Below, piece by piece: positions 34,220 to 45,395 of a stretch of 64,000 nt of DNA. The position numbers and the translations under genes are program-made. The stretch spans positions 496,001 to 560,000 of the forward strand of contig OX637795.1 of assembly GCA_951802425.1 (NCBI GenBank), written 5' to 3'. The DNA comes from Clavaria fumosa. Lineage: Eukaryota > Basidiomycota > Agaricomycetes > Agaricales > Clavariaceae. Under the pieces are notes generated by a model. That model saw only the letters and a program-made list of their open reading frames with translations. It was not told the origin of the DNA and made no database searches. Numbering within the stretch: the stretch's first letter is position 1; each line of letters opens with the position of its first letter.

Positions 34220-34960
34220 TCAGCAAAATAAGTGGGTGTTATAGGCAGTATGCAAAGGTATGTAGCAGTCCATACCTCCATACCACCCCAATTATTTCAA
34301 TGATGCACCCACCCCAATGCAGATAATGCATCACATGAAGGAGGGGATGCATCACATGAAGGAAGGGATGCATCACACAAAGGTAGGCAATGCACCCACC
34401 CCAATGCAGATAATGCATCACATGAAGGAAGGGATGCATCACACAAAGGTAGGCAATGCACCCACCCCAGTGCAGATAATGCATGACTGATGAAGGAGAG
34501 ATGCATCACTTGTGGTGGGAATGCACCACCCTAGGACAGATAATGCATGATAAAGGAGAGATGCATCACTTATGGAAGGGGGATGCACTACCCTGGGGCA
34601 ACTGAAAAAGGAGAGAAGCATTGCCTGTAGAGGGATGTACCACCCTGGGGCAACTGAGAAAGGAGAGATGCATGACATTACCAAGTTGGAAGGATAACAC
34701 ATTACCTTATGGAAGGTGGGGATGCACCACCCTAGGGCAGATAATGCACAACCTAGAAGGGAGAAATGCATCACATGGGGAGTTGGGAGGATAATACATT
34801 ACCTAATGGAAGGCAGGGATGCACCACCCCAGGGCAGATAATGCATGACCTAGGAGGAGAGATGCATGACATGGGAAGTTGGGAGGATAATGCATTTACC
34901 TACAAAAGCTGGAAATGGCGCATCATGCATCATGAAACACTCTATGACAACAGCACAACT
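34220..34960 (+). repeat. Subterminal minisatellite of the KDZ element, left, part 2
   Basis: More GATGCATCACATGAAGGA and GGCAATGCACCCACCCC units to about 34470. These are followed by degenerate units (GATGCACCACCCTAGGGCAGATAATGCA) to about 34900. No gene. Confidence 0.75.
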
Positions 34961-34998
34961 TCATCCAAGTTTATTCAAAGGAGGTGTAATAGTACATG

Positions 34999-36075
34999 TC
35001 AAGAAAGTAAGAATGTTGCAGCCAATGAGAGGCCTTTGATGAGGCAAGGATCCAAAGTGACAGCAGCGTTTCCATCCCGGCTAGTCTGCAAAACGACGAG
35101 AGCAGGAACTCCTTGCCAGAGTGATTTAAATTTGACATGGAGTTCCCGTTGGACATAGGCTTGACGTTGCGCATATGCCTGTGTACCTTCTGTCCGATGA
35201 AAGAGTAGCTGACGGCTACCAAGCAACTTGTCAGTAGTGCGCTCTGCAGCCTCTAGATCATGCCGCAAAAATGCTCCACACTTTTCCCAGAACTTCTCCT
35301 TCCACCGCAAAAACTCTAAGACACGTCTCATTTCCTCCAGAAGCAACTGCACCTCCTCCATCCAGCGGTGTGCGCACGCTCTAGCCTTGCACCACTCAAC
35401 GCGTAGAGCTAAAAATCAGTTAGCAACATTTGGGAATTTTAGGAGCAACACCTACATTCATGCAGGCTCTCAGTGTCGGCTGCCAGTTGCCCATGTTTCC
35501 AGATCCATGAAATTGACCGCCTGCCTTCCGATTCCCCATCTATTCCAATGGTCATGGGACGGATGTCTTCATCACGCAATTCTGGCAGCGAGGACATCCA
35601 AGTTTCATCCTTCTGAAGGTGCAGAGCCAGATTTGTGAGAGCCTTATGTGCAGCACGGTATTGAGCAGCACTCGCATTTATGTACCTCTGGACTCGCGAG
35701 ATCGTTGAATTGGCACGGGTGTTTGCCTGTTGTCCAGAAGCAAACCGATCTTTGTGCTTATACAAGTGGGAACGAAGCTGTAAGTTCCTCCGCAGATCGT
35801 CAAGAGAATAATTTGCTTGGGCATGGCGAAGCTCCCATTCAAAAGTGTAAAAGCGATGGTCACATTGAATTTTATTACCCATGGATGACGGAAGCCACAG
35901 CGGAACAGTTTGCGGTTGGTCTGCAGCCACACTTGCAGAGTCCTTTCGAAGTTTTTCCAGACCAGGTATGTAGCACATCTGAATGGGGCACCAGTTATCA
36001 ACCTTGCGCTGGAGCGCATTTTTACGTTCTTGCACCTTTGCGAGTTGTGCATCAGTAGGATGTTGGCCAAGCGCC
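34999..36075 (-). pseudogene. KDZ transposase, C-terminal part
   Basis: Continues the gene that starts at 48358. Exons on the minus strand are 36075-35456 and 35408-34999, with the intron at 35409-35455 (donor GTAGGT). The sequence runs LALGQHPTDAQLAKVQERKNALQ...VDNW...YIPGL, then a long helical region, then RVEWCKARARAHRWMEEVQLL and AYAQRQAYVQREL. This helical tail with RVEWCK and E-rich repeats is typical of the C-terminus of basidiomycete KDZ transposases. It is separated from the catalytic part by the copia element, which duplicated AGGAG; removing copia joins the frame (DLL|ALGQHPTD). Confidence 0.85.
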
Positions 36076-36080
36076 AGGAG

Positions 36081-36438
36081 TATTAGCAGCAATAGAGTAG
36101 ATATTAGTCTGAATAGAGTAAGATCCTTAGTTCTGGACGAAGCTACAAGTTATATTCAATAAATACCTGAATAGAGTAAGACTAGCAACTCTATCAGTAA
36201 AGTAATGAAGAGCAGAACAGTAAGTACTCACTCCTTAGTTCTGGACGAAGCTAAGGAGTGTGGACGACTATACTAAGGCTTATACCAGCCTGTGGTAGCT
36301 ATAGTAATGATAATGTGAAACATAAGTAAAACAAGGAGTAGTGAAACTTCCCCTGGAGTCCATACTCCATTGTACCAGCCTTCTAGGCCTGTTACTCTTT
36401 GTCATAGCCATCTAGGCTCGTCAGACATCCCCTTAACA
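36081..36438 (-). repeat. Copia 3' LTR
   Basis: 358 bp; on the minus strand it begins TGTTAAGGGGATG and ends GCTGCTAATA. The polypurine tract GGCTCGAGGGGGAG lies just before it on the minus strand (36439-36452). CCTTAGTTCTGGACGAAGCT occurs twice inside. Confidence 0.95.
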
Positions 36439-36451
36439 CTCCCCCTCGAGC

Positions 36452-38468
36452 CTAATGGCCTCCCAACATACCAATTCCCAACAAACAGCACAGTCCTTCG
36501 AATTTCAAGCGAGGGAGGGCCTTTGTAAAGATATCGGCAATGTTCTCATGAGTCCCAACTCGAATAACCGTGATATTTCGATTCTGGACCTTTTCCCAAA
36601 TGAAATGGTACTGGATATCGATGTGTTTAGTCCTTGGATGGAATGTAGTGTTGTCCTTCGCAAGAGAGATCGCTCCATTGTTGTCACAGAAGATGGGCAA
36701 TGGAAGGAGGATAGGAGAGATGATTTCAGTGACTAGAAGTCGAAGCCAGATCGCCTCCTTTGCTGCATGTGTTCCAGCGATGTATTCTGCTTCAGTAGTC
36801 GAGAGAGCAATGAGAGGCTGTCGTTTAGATGACCAGGATATGGCTCCTCCATGGAATCGAAAGGCATAGCCCGAAATTGAGTGCCTATCGATCTGGGATG
36901 CGAAATCTGAGTCGGTAAACCCTTCTAGCCCCTCGTCTGAACTTCCCAATACCAACCATGCGTCCTTTACACCCTTCATATACCTCATAACCCGCTTCAA
37001 TGCTTCCCAATGTGCTCTGCCAGGGTTTGACATGAACTGAGCAAGAATGCGAATGATGTAGCCAATCTGGGGACCTGTTGCAACATAGTAGTACATCAAC
37101 TTCCCCACACCACGAGCATAAGGGACATTCTCCATGTCCTTGAATTCGGCGACAGTCTTGGGGCATTGATGCGCTCCTAGAACCATTCCAGGTTCTGCAG
37201 GAATAGAAAGTGTGCTGGCATCCTCAAGATGGAATTCCTTGAGTACTGTCTCAATGTAAGCTCTCTGAGACAAGGAAATGATTTGAGCTGTCCTGTCTCG
37301 CTTCACTTCAACCCCTAGGAGCCAATGGAGCTCCCCCAAGTCAGAAATCTTGTATCGCTGTCGCAGGTCATTCTTCAGCTTCTCAATCGTCCTGAGAGAC
37401 TTTGCAGCAAGTGTCATGTCATCAGTGGACACAGTCACAATGATAGGATCGTTTCCATGCCTGTAGAAGACACTATGGTCTGCATGGGATCGTAGGAGGT
37501 CGAGTTGGGCGAAAGTGTTGCATAATTCGATGTACCACTGTCGTCCTGCTTGCTTGATCCCATATAGCCCCTTTAATAACCTGCAAACCTTTCCTTCATC
37601 TCCTGGTTTCAAATAACCGTGTGGTGGCTTGATATAGATCGTCTCATTCAGCCTTGCATTCAGGTAAGCTCCCTTCACATCTATTTGGTGTAATTCCCAG
37701 TCCTCTCGAGCTGTATGGCTTAGGACAAGCCTCTGGGACAACATCTTGATGCTTGGGGCAAAGGTCTCATAGTAATTTATTCCATAGACTTGGGAATAGC
37801 CCTTCCCAACGAATCTTGCCTTGTAGGATGAGACTTGACCAGATGCATCGCGTTTCCGAGTTAAGACGAAACCTGAATTGATAATATTGGCATCAGGGGG
37901 TGCATGGACCAGCTCCCATGTCTTCAACCGCTCTAATTGCTCAATCTCTGTCTTCATCACCTGAGTCCACTGTTCAGACTCTCCTCCAGCAAGGGCTTCT
38001 TCAACTGTCCTTGGATCATCATTGCTACCCAGAGCAAGTGTGAATTCTGGTTCAGTCTTTGTCACCATATATGCTGACATACCAGAATTCATCCTTGCAT
38101 AGTCTCCAGGAGCCTTCCTAGGTCTCAGGCCGCGTCCTGTCCCAGGGACTATTGGGTCGAGGCCATCAGGTGGTCGGGTAGGTGTAGGCTGAGTATTATT
38201 TGGAATAGTGGGTTCCTGAGGTTCGTCTTCAGTGTGTCTTGCCTTGCCAGGTGTGCTTGGGATGATATCTGCAGAGGGAATATCTGGAAGTGTGGAAGGA
38301 GCGGTTGGAACGGTTGGAAAAGCTGGAATGGTGAGTCTCTGCTGCTCCCCCTCATCTCAAGTCACCTCCTGTCGCTCCCCCTTGTCCCAAATCACTTCTG
38401 TGGTCGTCAATTCAACTGGCTCAAACCTGACATACCTCTCAACAGACACTCTTCGCTTCTCTGGCCAA
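36452..38468 (-). pseudogene. Copia reverse transcriptase and RNase H
   Basis: Continues pol: YWPEKRRVSVERYV, a Pro/Thr-rich linker, then the RT with WELVHAPPDANI...KARFVGKGYSQ, HQIDVKGAYLN and the catalytic VSTDDM. The RNase H part has the block FTDSDFASQIDRHSISGY, the TTEAEY motif and KHIDIQYHFIWE. The frame is open to the stop at 36452. These residues are all intact, so the enzyme would be functional apart from the two insertions and the TGA upstream. Confidence 0.95.
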
Positions 38469-38470
38469 TA

Positions 38471-39132
38471 CTGTACCATTTAACTCAATTCACCGCTATG
38501 TGTTACACGTTACGCATCTGGTGAATTGGGGGTTTCACCAAAAATGAGTGTTATGTGTGACAAGGAGTAACATTCACCACCCTTGAAAAAATCCCTCTCA
38601 GCCATGTCGGCATGTCCGCACTCAAGATACCTCCAGATATCCTGAAAGAGTATCTCCCAAGCCAAAAACTACCCATAACTGATCTCCTGGCTTTTGATAT
38701 CCCTCGAGCGACAGGCAAAACCTTCAAAAGTTTAACATTTTCTAGCAAACCTCCTAATATCTCGCCTGACAACATAAAAGCCCTCCTTCGCACCCACCTG
38801 CCACACATCGCATTTCTAGTCACCCAAAGCCTGATGGCGGCTTGTCAACAGTTGCAAATGCCAAGGACTTGGATGAGCAGCCAGTGGGAGATGAGGAAAA
38901 AGAGGAGGGAGAGATGGGCCAAGGCAAGCGAAAGAGGACAGCAAATCAGCTCTACAGCCTTGCGAGCTTTGCACGGCACTGGGACAATGAGGCCTCAGAT
39001 GCTGAGTAACCCAATTTGGTAACTAGTTGAATCAATTCACCAATTTGGACTGTTATGTGTTACATGTGTTACTTTTCACTGATTTTGAGAGCTGCATTAT
39101 GCGTTACCGGTGAATTGAGTTAAATGGTACAG
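38471..39132. mobile_element. 662-bp non-autonomous TA element in copia
   Basis: Inverted ends CTGTACCATTTAACTCAATT (about 25 bp and more), flanked by TA duplications; removal restores the copia pol frame. TA target fits the Tc1/mariner superfamily. It holds an open frame (38612-39022, 136 residues, plus) without known similarity; this may be a captured gene fragment or chance. Confidence 0.85.
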
Positions 39133-39254
39133 TACACTCGAAATCCCTTCCTCTCAGCATCATATCCAACAAACCTGAGCTTAACTGCCTTCGCATCAAG
39201 CTTCCCTGCTTCAATCCTGACCCATATATTGCAGCCCCATTCGTGGAGGTTCGC
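39133..39254 (-). pseudogene. Copia integrase C-terminal segment between two insertions
   Basis: ANLHEWGCNIWVR and RFVGYDAERKGFRVY, the conserved C-terminal part of the copia integrase core. Bounded by the CATCAG-2 element on the right (TSD TA 39255-39256 / 43265-43266) and the 662-bp element on the left (TSD TA 38469-38470 / 39133-39134). Frames on both sides close exactly (NL|ANLHEWG and VY|WPEKRR). Confidence 0.9.
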
Positions 39255-39439
39255 TACATCAGCAAAACCTGTTTTTGGATTGTAGAAGCCATAGAAGGCC
39301 ATAGACACCATAGAATCGGGTGTATCTATGCAGGCCTCTGCAGCTCTTCATAGACTAAGGTGCATCTATGCAGTACTATGTAGATGAGGCCTTTCTGGAG
39401 CTGCAGTCTGTTCAATGAATGGCCCTTGTTCAAGTTGTA

Positions 39440-40390
39440 GAACATGGTGCTATGTACCACTAGTAGAGCTGCCCACCATCATTGTCACGGTGGTGGTCAC
39501 TGCTGTGGCCGTCATTGTCATGCACCGCCGCCGCCCTTGTCGTCACTGTGCACCACCGCCACCCTTGTCGGCATTGTGCACTGTGCCTGCTGCCGCTGCC
39601 GCCCTCGTCACTGTCCGCCGCCGCTGCCATCCTCGTCACTGTCCGCCGCCGCCCTCATCAATGTCCGCCGCCCTTGTCCATCAGTGAAATGGGGAGGTGT
39701 TAAAAGTGGGTATAAACCAGTTTAAACCAGTTTATACCTACTTTTAACACCTCCCCATTTCACTGATGTCATCTCTGTCCGCCGCCGTCATCGTCACTGC
39801 CTGCCGCCGCCGCCGCCATCCTCGTCACTGTCCGCCGCCGCCCTCATCAATGTCCGCCGCCGACGCCGCGCCGCCGCCCTTGTCATCTCTGTCCGCCGCC
39901 GTCATCGTCACTGCCTGCCGCCGCCGCCGCCGCCATCCTCGTCACTGTCCGCCGCCGCCCTCATCAATGTCTGCCGCCGACGCCGCGCCGCCGCCCTTGT
40001 CATCTCTGTCCGCTGCCGTCATCGTCACTGCCTGCCGCCGCCGCTGCCGCCGCCACCCTCGTCGTCACTGTCCGTCGCCGCCGCCGCCCTCATCACTGTC
40101 CGCCGCCAACGACGCGCCGCCGCCCTTGTCATCACTGTCCGCCACCGTCGTCGTCACTGCCCGCTGCCGCCGCCGCCGCCGCCGCCCTCGTCACTGTCCG
40201 CCGCCGCTGCTGCCGCCGCCCTCGTCGTCACTGTCCGTCGCTGCCGCCGCCGCCGCCCTCGTCGTCACTGTCCATTGCTGCCGCCGCCTCGTCACTGTCC
40301 GCCGCTGACGACGCGCCGCTGCCCTTGCCATCACTGCCCGCCACCATCGTCGCCACTGCTCGCACTCACTGTCACTGCTGTCGTGCTCAC
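39440..40390 (+). repeat. CCGCCGCCGTCATC array in CATCAG-2
   Basis: Higher-order units of about 120 bp with CTTGTCATCTCTGTCCGCC and CCTCATCAATGTCCGCCG, containing a CATCAG MITE. Open frames in it are composition artefacts. Confidence 0.8.
39679..39768. mobile_element. 90-bp CATCAG MITE
   Basis: Almost perfect inverted repeat with ends CATCAGTGAAATGGGGAGG and 37-38-bp arms. TSD TC (39677-39678 and 39769-39770). An empty site is present in the same array at about 39880 (CCCTTGTCATCTCTGTCC), which proves the 2-bp duplication. Confidence 0.85.
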
Positions 40391-40439
40391 TGCCACTGGT
40401 ATTATGTAATCTGAAATATTACCATGTGATCATGTTGAA

Positions 40440-41420
40440 CATGACACATCACTCTCGGCACCCTCCACACTCTCTCCTCCCTCTCTTTCCTCCCTCTCCC
40501 TCTCCTTCAGCGGCAGCGGCGGCGCGATGACGGCGATGACGACGACGGCAGCGGCGGCACCCGCACCCCCCTCTCTCCCCTCCCTCTCCTCCCCCTCTCC
40601 CTCTCCTCTCCCTCTCCCTCTCCTTCAGCGGCGGCGGCGGCGGCGGCAGCGGCAGCGGCACCCTCTCCCTCTCCCTCTCCCTCTCTCCTCCCTCTCTCCT
40701 CCCTCTCTCCTCCCTCGCTCCTTCCTCTCTCCTCCCTCTCTCCTCTCTCCTCTTCTCCCACCCCCCAGAGACGATAACGGCGGCGACGGGTGGGAACCAC
40801 CAGGTGTGCCCCCCCGCCTTTTTTTCGTTTTTGTTTTCTTTTTTTTGTTGTAAATTTACTATTTCCAGGGTAACGGACAACGGCGGTAATGACAGACAGC
40901 AACCACGGCAACGACGGCAGCGGCTCTCCCTCTCCCTCTTTTCCCTCTCCCTCTCCTTCAGTGGCGGCAGCGGCGGCGGCGACAGTGACAGTGGCGGTGG
41001 CAACAGCGGCGGCAACAACAGCGGCGGCAGCAACACCGGGTGCGCCCTCCCCTGTCTTGTTTCATTTTCATTTCAATTTTTTTTTTCCATTCCACTATTT
41101 ACAGGTCAACGGACGGCGGCGACGACGGCGGCGGCGGCACCCTCACCCTCACCCTCACCCCACACTCTCACCCCTCCTCCTCTCCTCCCTCCCTCCCTCT
41201 CCTCCCTCCCTCCCCTCCCTCTCCTCCCTCCCTCCCTCTCCTCCCTCCCTCCCCTCCCTCTCCTCCCTCCCTCCCCTCCCTCCCCTCCCTCTCCTCCCTC
41301 TCCTCCCCCCCCTCCCTCTCCTCCCTCTCCTCCCTCTCCTCCCTCTCCTCCCTCCCCTCCCTCTCCTCCCTCCCCTCCCTCCCCTCCCTCCTTCCCTCCT
41401 CCCTCTTCCTTTCCCTCTCT
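40440..41420 (+). repeat. CCCTCTC/GGCGGC array with intron-like modules in CATCAG-2
   Basis: Modules at 40800-40868 (CAGGTGTGCCCCCC to CTATTTCCAG) and 41037-41105 (CGGGTGCGCCCTCCCC to CTATTTACAG) match those of Helitron B and CATCAG-1. A pure CCTCCCTCTCCTCCCT run fills 41180-41400. Confidence 0.8.
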
Positions 41421-42998
41421 CTCTCCTCCAGCAACGACGACGATGGCGGCGGCAGCGACAGCAGCAGCATCGGCAGCGGCAGCAACAGCGATGGTGGTGG
41501 TAGCGGCGGCAGCAGCAGCAGCGGACGATAACGACGACGGCAGCAGCAGCAGCGGACGATAACGACGACGGCAGCAGCAGCAGCAGCAGCGGACGAAGGC
41601 AGCGGCGGTAGCAGCGGATGACGGCGGCGGGGGCAGCAACAACAGCGGCGGCGGCAGCAACAGCGACGGGCGGCGGGGGCGGCAGCAGCAGCAGTAACAG
41701 CGGCGGGCGGCGGCGGCGGCGGCAGCAACATCAGCGGCGGCGGGCGGCGGCGGTGGCAGCAGCAATAGCGGCGGGCAGCGGCAGCAGCAACAGCAACAGC
41801 GACGGGCGGCGGCGGCGGCGGCAGCAGCAGCGACAGCGGCGGGCGGCGGTGGCCGCGGCGGCGGCAGCAGCAGCAACAACGGCAGGCGGCGGTGGCGGCA
41901 GCAGCAACAACAGCGACGGGCGGCGGCGGCAGCAGCAGCAGCAACAGCGGCGGGCGGTGGCGGCGGCGGCAGCAACAGCGGCAGGCGGCGGCGGCGGCAG
42001 CAGCAGCGACAGCGGCGGGCGGCGGCGGCGGCAGCAGCAGCAACAGCGGCGGGCGGCGGCGGCGGCAGCAGCAGCAACAGCGGCGGGCGGCGGCGGCGGC
42101 AGCAGCAGCAACAGCGGCGGGCGGCGGCGGCGGCGGCAGCAACAGCGCCGGGCGGTGGCGGCGGCGGCAGCAACAGCGGCAGCAGCAACAGCGACGGGCA
42201 GCGGCGGCGGCAGCAACAGCGGCAGGCGGCGGCGGCAGCAGCAGTAACAGCGGCGGGCGGCGGTGGCGGCGGCAGCAACAACAGCGGCGGCGGGCGGCGG
42301 CGGTGGCAGCAGCGATAGCGGCGGCGGCGGCGGCAGCAGCAACAGCGGGCGGCGGCGGCGGCAGCAGCAGCGACAGCGGCGGGCGGCGGTGGCAGCAGCA
42401 GCAACAACGGCGGGCGGCGGCGGCAGCAGCAGCAGCAACAGCGGCGGGCGGCGGCGGGCAGCGGCGGTGGTGGCAGCAGCAACAGCGGTGGGCGGCGGCG
42501 GGCGGCGGCGGTGGCAGCAGCAACATCAGCGGGTGGCGGGCGGCGGCGGCGGTGGCGGCAGCAGCGACAGCGGCAGGCGGCGGCGGTGGCGGCAGCAGCG
42601 ACAGCGGCGGGCGGTGGCGGCATCAGCAGCAACAGCGGCAGGCGGCGGCGGTGGCGGCAGCAGCAACAGCGGTGGGCGGCGGCGGGCGGCGGCGGTGGCA
42701 GCAGCAACATCAGCGGGTGGCGGGCGGCGGCGGCAGCAGCAACAACAGCGACGGGCGGCGGCGGCGGCGGCATCAGCAGCAACAGCGGCGGCGGTGGCGG
42801 CAGCAACAGCGGCGGCGGCGGCAGCAGCGACAGCGGAGGGCGGCGGCGCCAGCAGCAGCAACAGCGGCAGGCGGCGGCGGTGGCGGCAGCAGCGACAGCG
42901 GCGGGCGGCGGCGGCATCAGCAGCAACAGCGGCAGGCGGCGGCGGTGGCGGCAGCAGCAACAGCGGTGGGCGGCGGCGGCGGGCGGCAGCAGCAGCAA
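41421..42998 (+). repeat. GGCGGCAGCAACAGC array
   Basis: 1.58 kb of imperfect trinucleotide repeats (GGC, AGC, AAC) with recurring CGGGCGGCGGCGGCGGCAGC units. Nearly free of T, so stops are absent in most frames. It probably forms secondary structure. It ends at the hairpin at 42999-43055. Confidence 0.85.
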
Positions 42999-43055
42999 CA
43001 ATGGCCCAGGCCCCCCACTGCGGTCACAGACCGATGACGGGGACCTGGGCCATTG
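42999..43055. repeat. 57-bp hairpin module
   Basis: Arms CAATGGCCCAGG and CCTGGGCCATTG enclose about 33 bases with GGTCACAGACCGATGACGGGG. A diverged copy of the same length is at 58791-58847, also at the end of a GC-rich array. Confidence 0.75.
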
Positions 43056-43264
43056 ATTCGCAGCAGCTGGTGTGCAAAGGAAGGGAGGGGTGGTGGTGGC
43101 AGGCTGGAAGCACCATCTACATAGTTCTACATAGTTCTACATAGAAAGGCCTGTATCTATGTAGTTCTACATAGACCAGGAAGTTGTCTACAGGTTCTAT
43201 GGGTTCTATGGGGTCTATGTAGATCTACACAGTCTACTGCAGTATCACCCCTGGTTTGCTGATG

Positions 43265-45391
43265 TAGGTTAGGCTTTCCAAAGCCCATCACTTCAAATGG
43301 AGTCCTACCACCAAGAGCACGAGTAGGAGATCGGTTCTTCAACCATATAGCATGGTAGACAGCTTCTACCCACAGGAATCGAGGTAATTCAGCCGCTATT
43401 AGCATAGCACGAGCATGTTCAAGGATAGTGCGGTTCAGGCGTTCAGAAATGCCATTCTGCTGAGGTGTATCATGGATGGTGATCGTCCTCTTGGTTCCCT
43501 TCGCCTTCAGGTGAGTGTTGAAAGGTCCATTAATGAATTCTCCACCTCCATCACAGTGAAACTCTTTCACAGACACCCAAAACTGCGTCTCCAGCCAGGC
43601 CTCGAAATTCTTGTATGCCTGGAAGGTCTGATCCTTTGTCTTTAGTGCTTCAACCTCGCTCCATGCCTTTGCCTCATCTGTAAACGTCACAAAATAGCTC
43701 TCTCCTGTCAATGCTTGCACCTGCGCAGGCCCCCAGATGTCAGAATGGATGCGATCACCCAGTCCAGTCACTATTCGCTTGTTTGACCTTGTCTTTGGGA
43801 TTGGTGCTTTGGTGAGCTTTGCCTTTGTGCATGCGACACAGAAGGGAGTTGCTGAACCTTTCTCCAGCTCAATTCCCTCAACATGTCCATCCTTTACCAT
43901 CGTCTCCACAGCCTTTGGTGAGATATGACCCATTTTCCTATGCAATTCATCAACAGACATCTTCACAGTTGCAATATTTGCAGTAGCACCAGCAGAAGAG
44001 GTCCCTGTGAGCTTGTACAACCCGTTCACTTCAGGGATCCTGGCAATGACTTGGCAAATAGGTGAGGTTGTTGAGATTTCGCACCATGGGCCTTTAAACT
44101 GAACTGCAAATCCAGCTTTGACGATGTGGCTCATCGAAATTAGAGTGAAGGCAACGTCAGGAGCATAGAGGACATCACGGAGAGTGACTTTGGTAATTTT
44201 TGAACCATTGGGTAGCTCAATAGCAACGTTTCCTATCCCAAGAGCTTGGAAAGTGCGTCCATCTGCTGCATTTATTGCCTGGGAGATTGGTCTGAAGGAA
44301 CTGAACTTGTTTCTGTCTGCACAGAAGTGGCTGGAGGCTCCAGAATCGATGATTGCACCTTGTCAAATCGCTGGGACTGTGTGTAGTGCAGTTGCTACAT
44401 CTTCAAATGTTGATGTGCAGGTTACTGTGAATGCAAACTCCTTGTCTGAGGAGTCTGGGATCGAATCGGCAATGTTTGCTGATGGTCCCTGCCTAGAACC
44501 CTTCAATCCTTTGTTCTGGTGAGGTCCCTGACCTTCAGCACCTCCTCCAGGTCGCCAGCAGTCCTCCTTTGTATGTCCTATCTTATGGCAGTTCCAGCAT
44601 TTGACATTTGACTTGGAAATCGATTTGGGCTTCCATTTCCCCTTCTGTCCTCTCTGAGGCTTTGAGAATAACGCACTGTCACCCTTGGTAGCTTGCTGAC
44701 AAATGATGCGGTGTTCATACTCCTCAAGAAGGTATTGTTTGAGGTCATTGGGGTCTAGATTCATCTTGGTAGCCTTTGCCATGACCATGAGGGATGAAAG
44801 GAGTGGTCGAAACGATTCTGGAAGTGATCCAACCATCATAGCGGTGAAATCCTCATCTTTAATCGCTGCTCCGATGCCTGCTAGTCCCTCACGACGCCTC
44901 CACATCTCAGAAAGGTGGGTTTTGATGTCCTCACCCTCTGAGCACTTCATTTCCTGAAGCTGTCGTCGCATATTGACCTGATAGAGAAGAGTCTTCCCTT
45001 CACACTCATTGGCAACAGCTTCCCACATGTCCTTTGCAGAGGTGAGTCGTCCTATGCTCTGAGCAAGGCTGAGGGAAACAGAATTGATGATGATATGACA
45101 AGCCAGGTACTCCTTCATGTCGAATTCCTCAATCTGTTTCTCCCTAGCTTCGATTTGGTCTTCTGTGGCAGGTGTCTTGCCATCTCCAGAGACTACTATG
45201 CCATCCACAACAGCATATGGGTTCGGCCTATTCACCCTGCCTTCAACATGGCCCATCAGACCTCGGGATCCCATTGCAATCAAGACCTTGGTCTTGTAGT
45301 CAACCCAATTGGAGCCATCATTGGCTAACTTGGGAATAGAGATGGAATTCGAACCGGGGAGGGCAGAGTCGGTTAAGGCGCCGGGTCTCAT
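43265..45391 (-). pseudogene. Copia Gag, protease and integrase N-terminal part
   Basis: Minus-strand frame from ATG at 45391. Gag includes a zinc knuckle CWNCHKIGHTKEDC. An in-frame TGA at 44365-44363 separates Gag from IIDSGASSHF, the aspartic protease active site. The pol frame continues with a gag-pre-integrase module (H..MGHIS...C..C) and the integrase core: GDRIHSDIWGP, FHCDGGGEFI and GISERLNRT for D, D and E. The frame stops being copia after CCTAACCTA at 43265, where the CATCAG-2 element with a TA TSD is inserted. It resumes at 39254. The TGA may be a readthrough stop or a mutation. Confidence 0.9.
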
Positions 45392-45395
45392 AATC
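45360..45395 (-). promoter_or_regulatory. Copia primer-binding site, tRNA-Met-like, overlaps gag start
   Basis: The plus strand reads like the 5' half of a tRNA: GAGTCGGTTAAGGC (D arm) then GGGT-CTCATAA (anticodon stem and loop with CAT). It touches the LTR edge. The minus-strand RNA would pair with a tRNA-Met half ending in the anticodon loop, as described for Drosophila copia and Ty5. The gag ATG (45391-45389) lies within this site. Confidence 0.6.

Larger units (their letters stand above)
39257..43264. mobile_element. CATCAG-2: 4.0-kb element made of low-complexity arrays
   Basis: Ends CATCAGCAAAACC and (inverted) CATCAGCAAACC; TSD TA. Subterminal regions are full of CTATGTAG / CTACATAG motifs (39285-39400 and 43105-43240). 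The interior has no transposase: 39440-40390 is a GTCACTGTCCGCCGCC-type array, 40440-41420 a CCCTCTC/GGCGGC array with two intron-like modules, 41420-42998 a GGCGGCAGCAACAGC array. Removal restores copia integrase, so boundaries are exact. It moved recently because the host copia is young. Confidence 0.85.

Noticed and set aside
38612..39022. 136-residue open frame in the 662-bp element
   Set aside because: No similarity recognised and no introns or motifs; mentioned under the element but not called a gene.
41106..43001. 631-residue minus-strand frame and several long plus-strand frames
   Set aside because: The GGCGGCAGCAAC array almost lacks T, so stops are missing in most frames; the translation is only Leu/Pro/Ala/Arg/Cys runs.
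45345..45395. Possible tRNA gene (TTCGAACC, GGTTAAGGC, CTCATAA)
   Set aside because: The T-arm-like piece lies 5' of the D arm, and no acceptor stem or complete anticodon stem can be formed. It is better explained as the copia primer-binding site.
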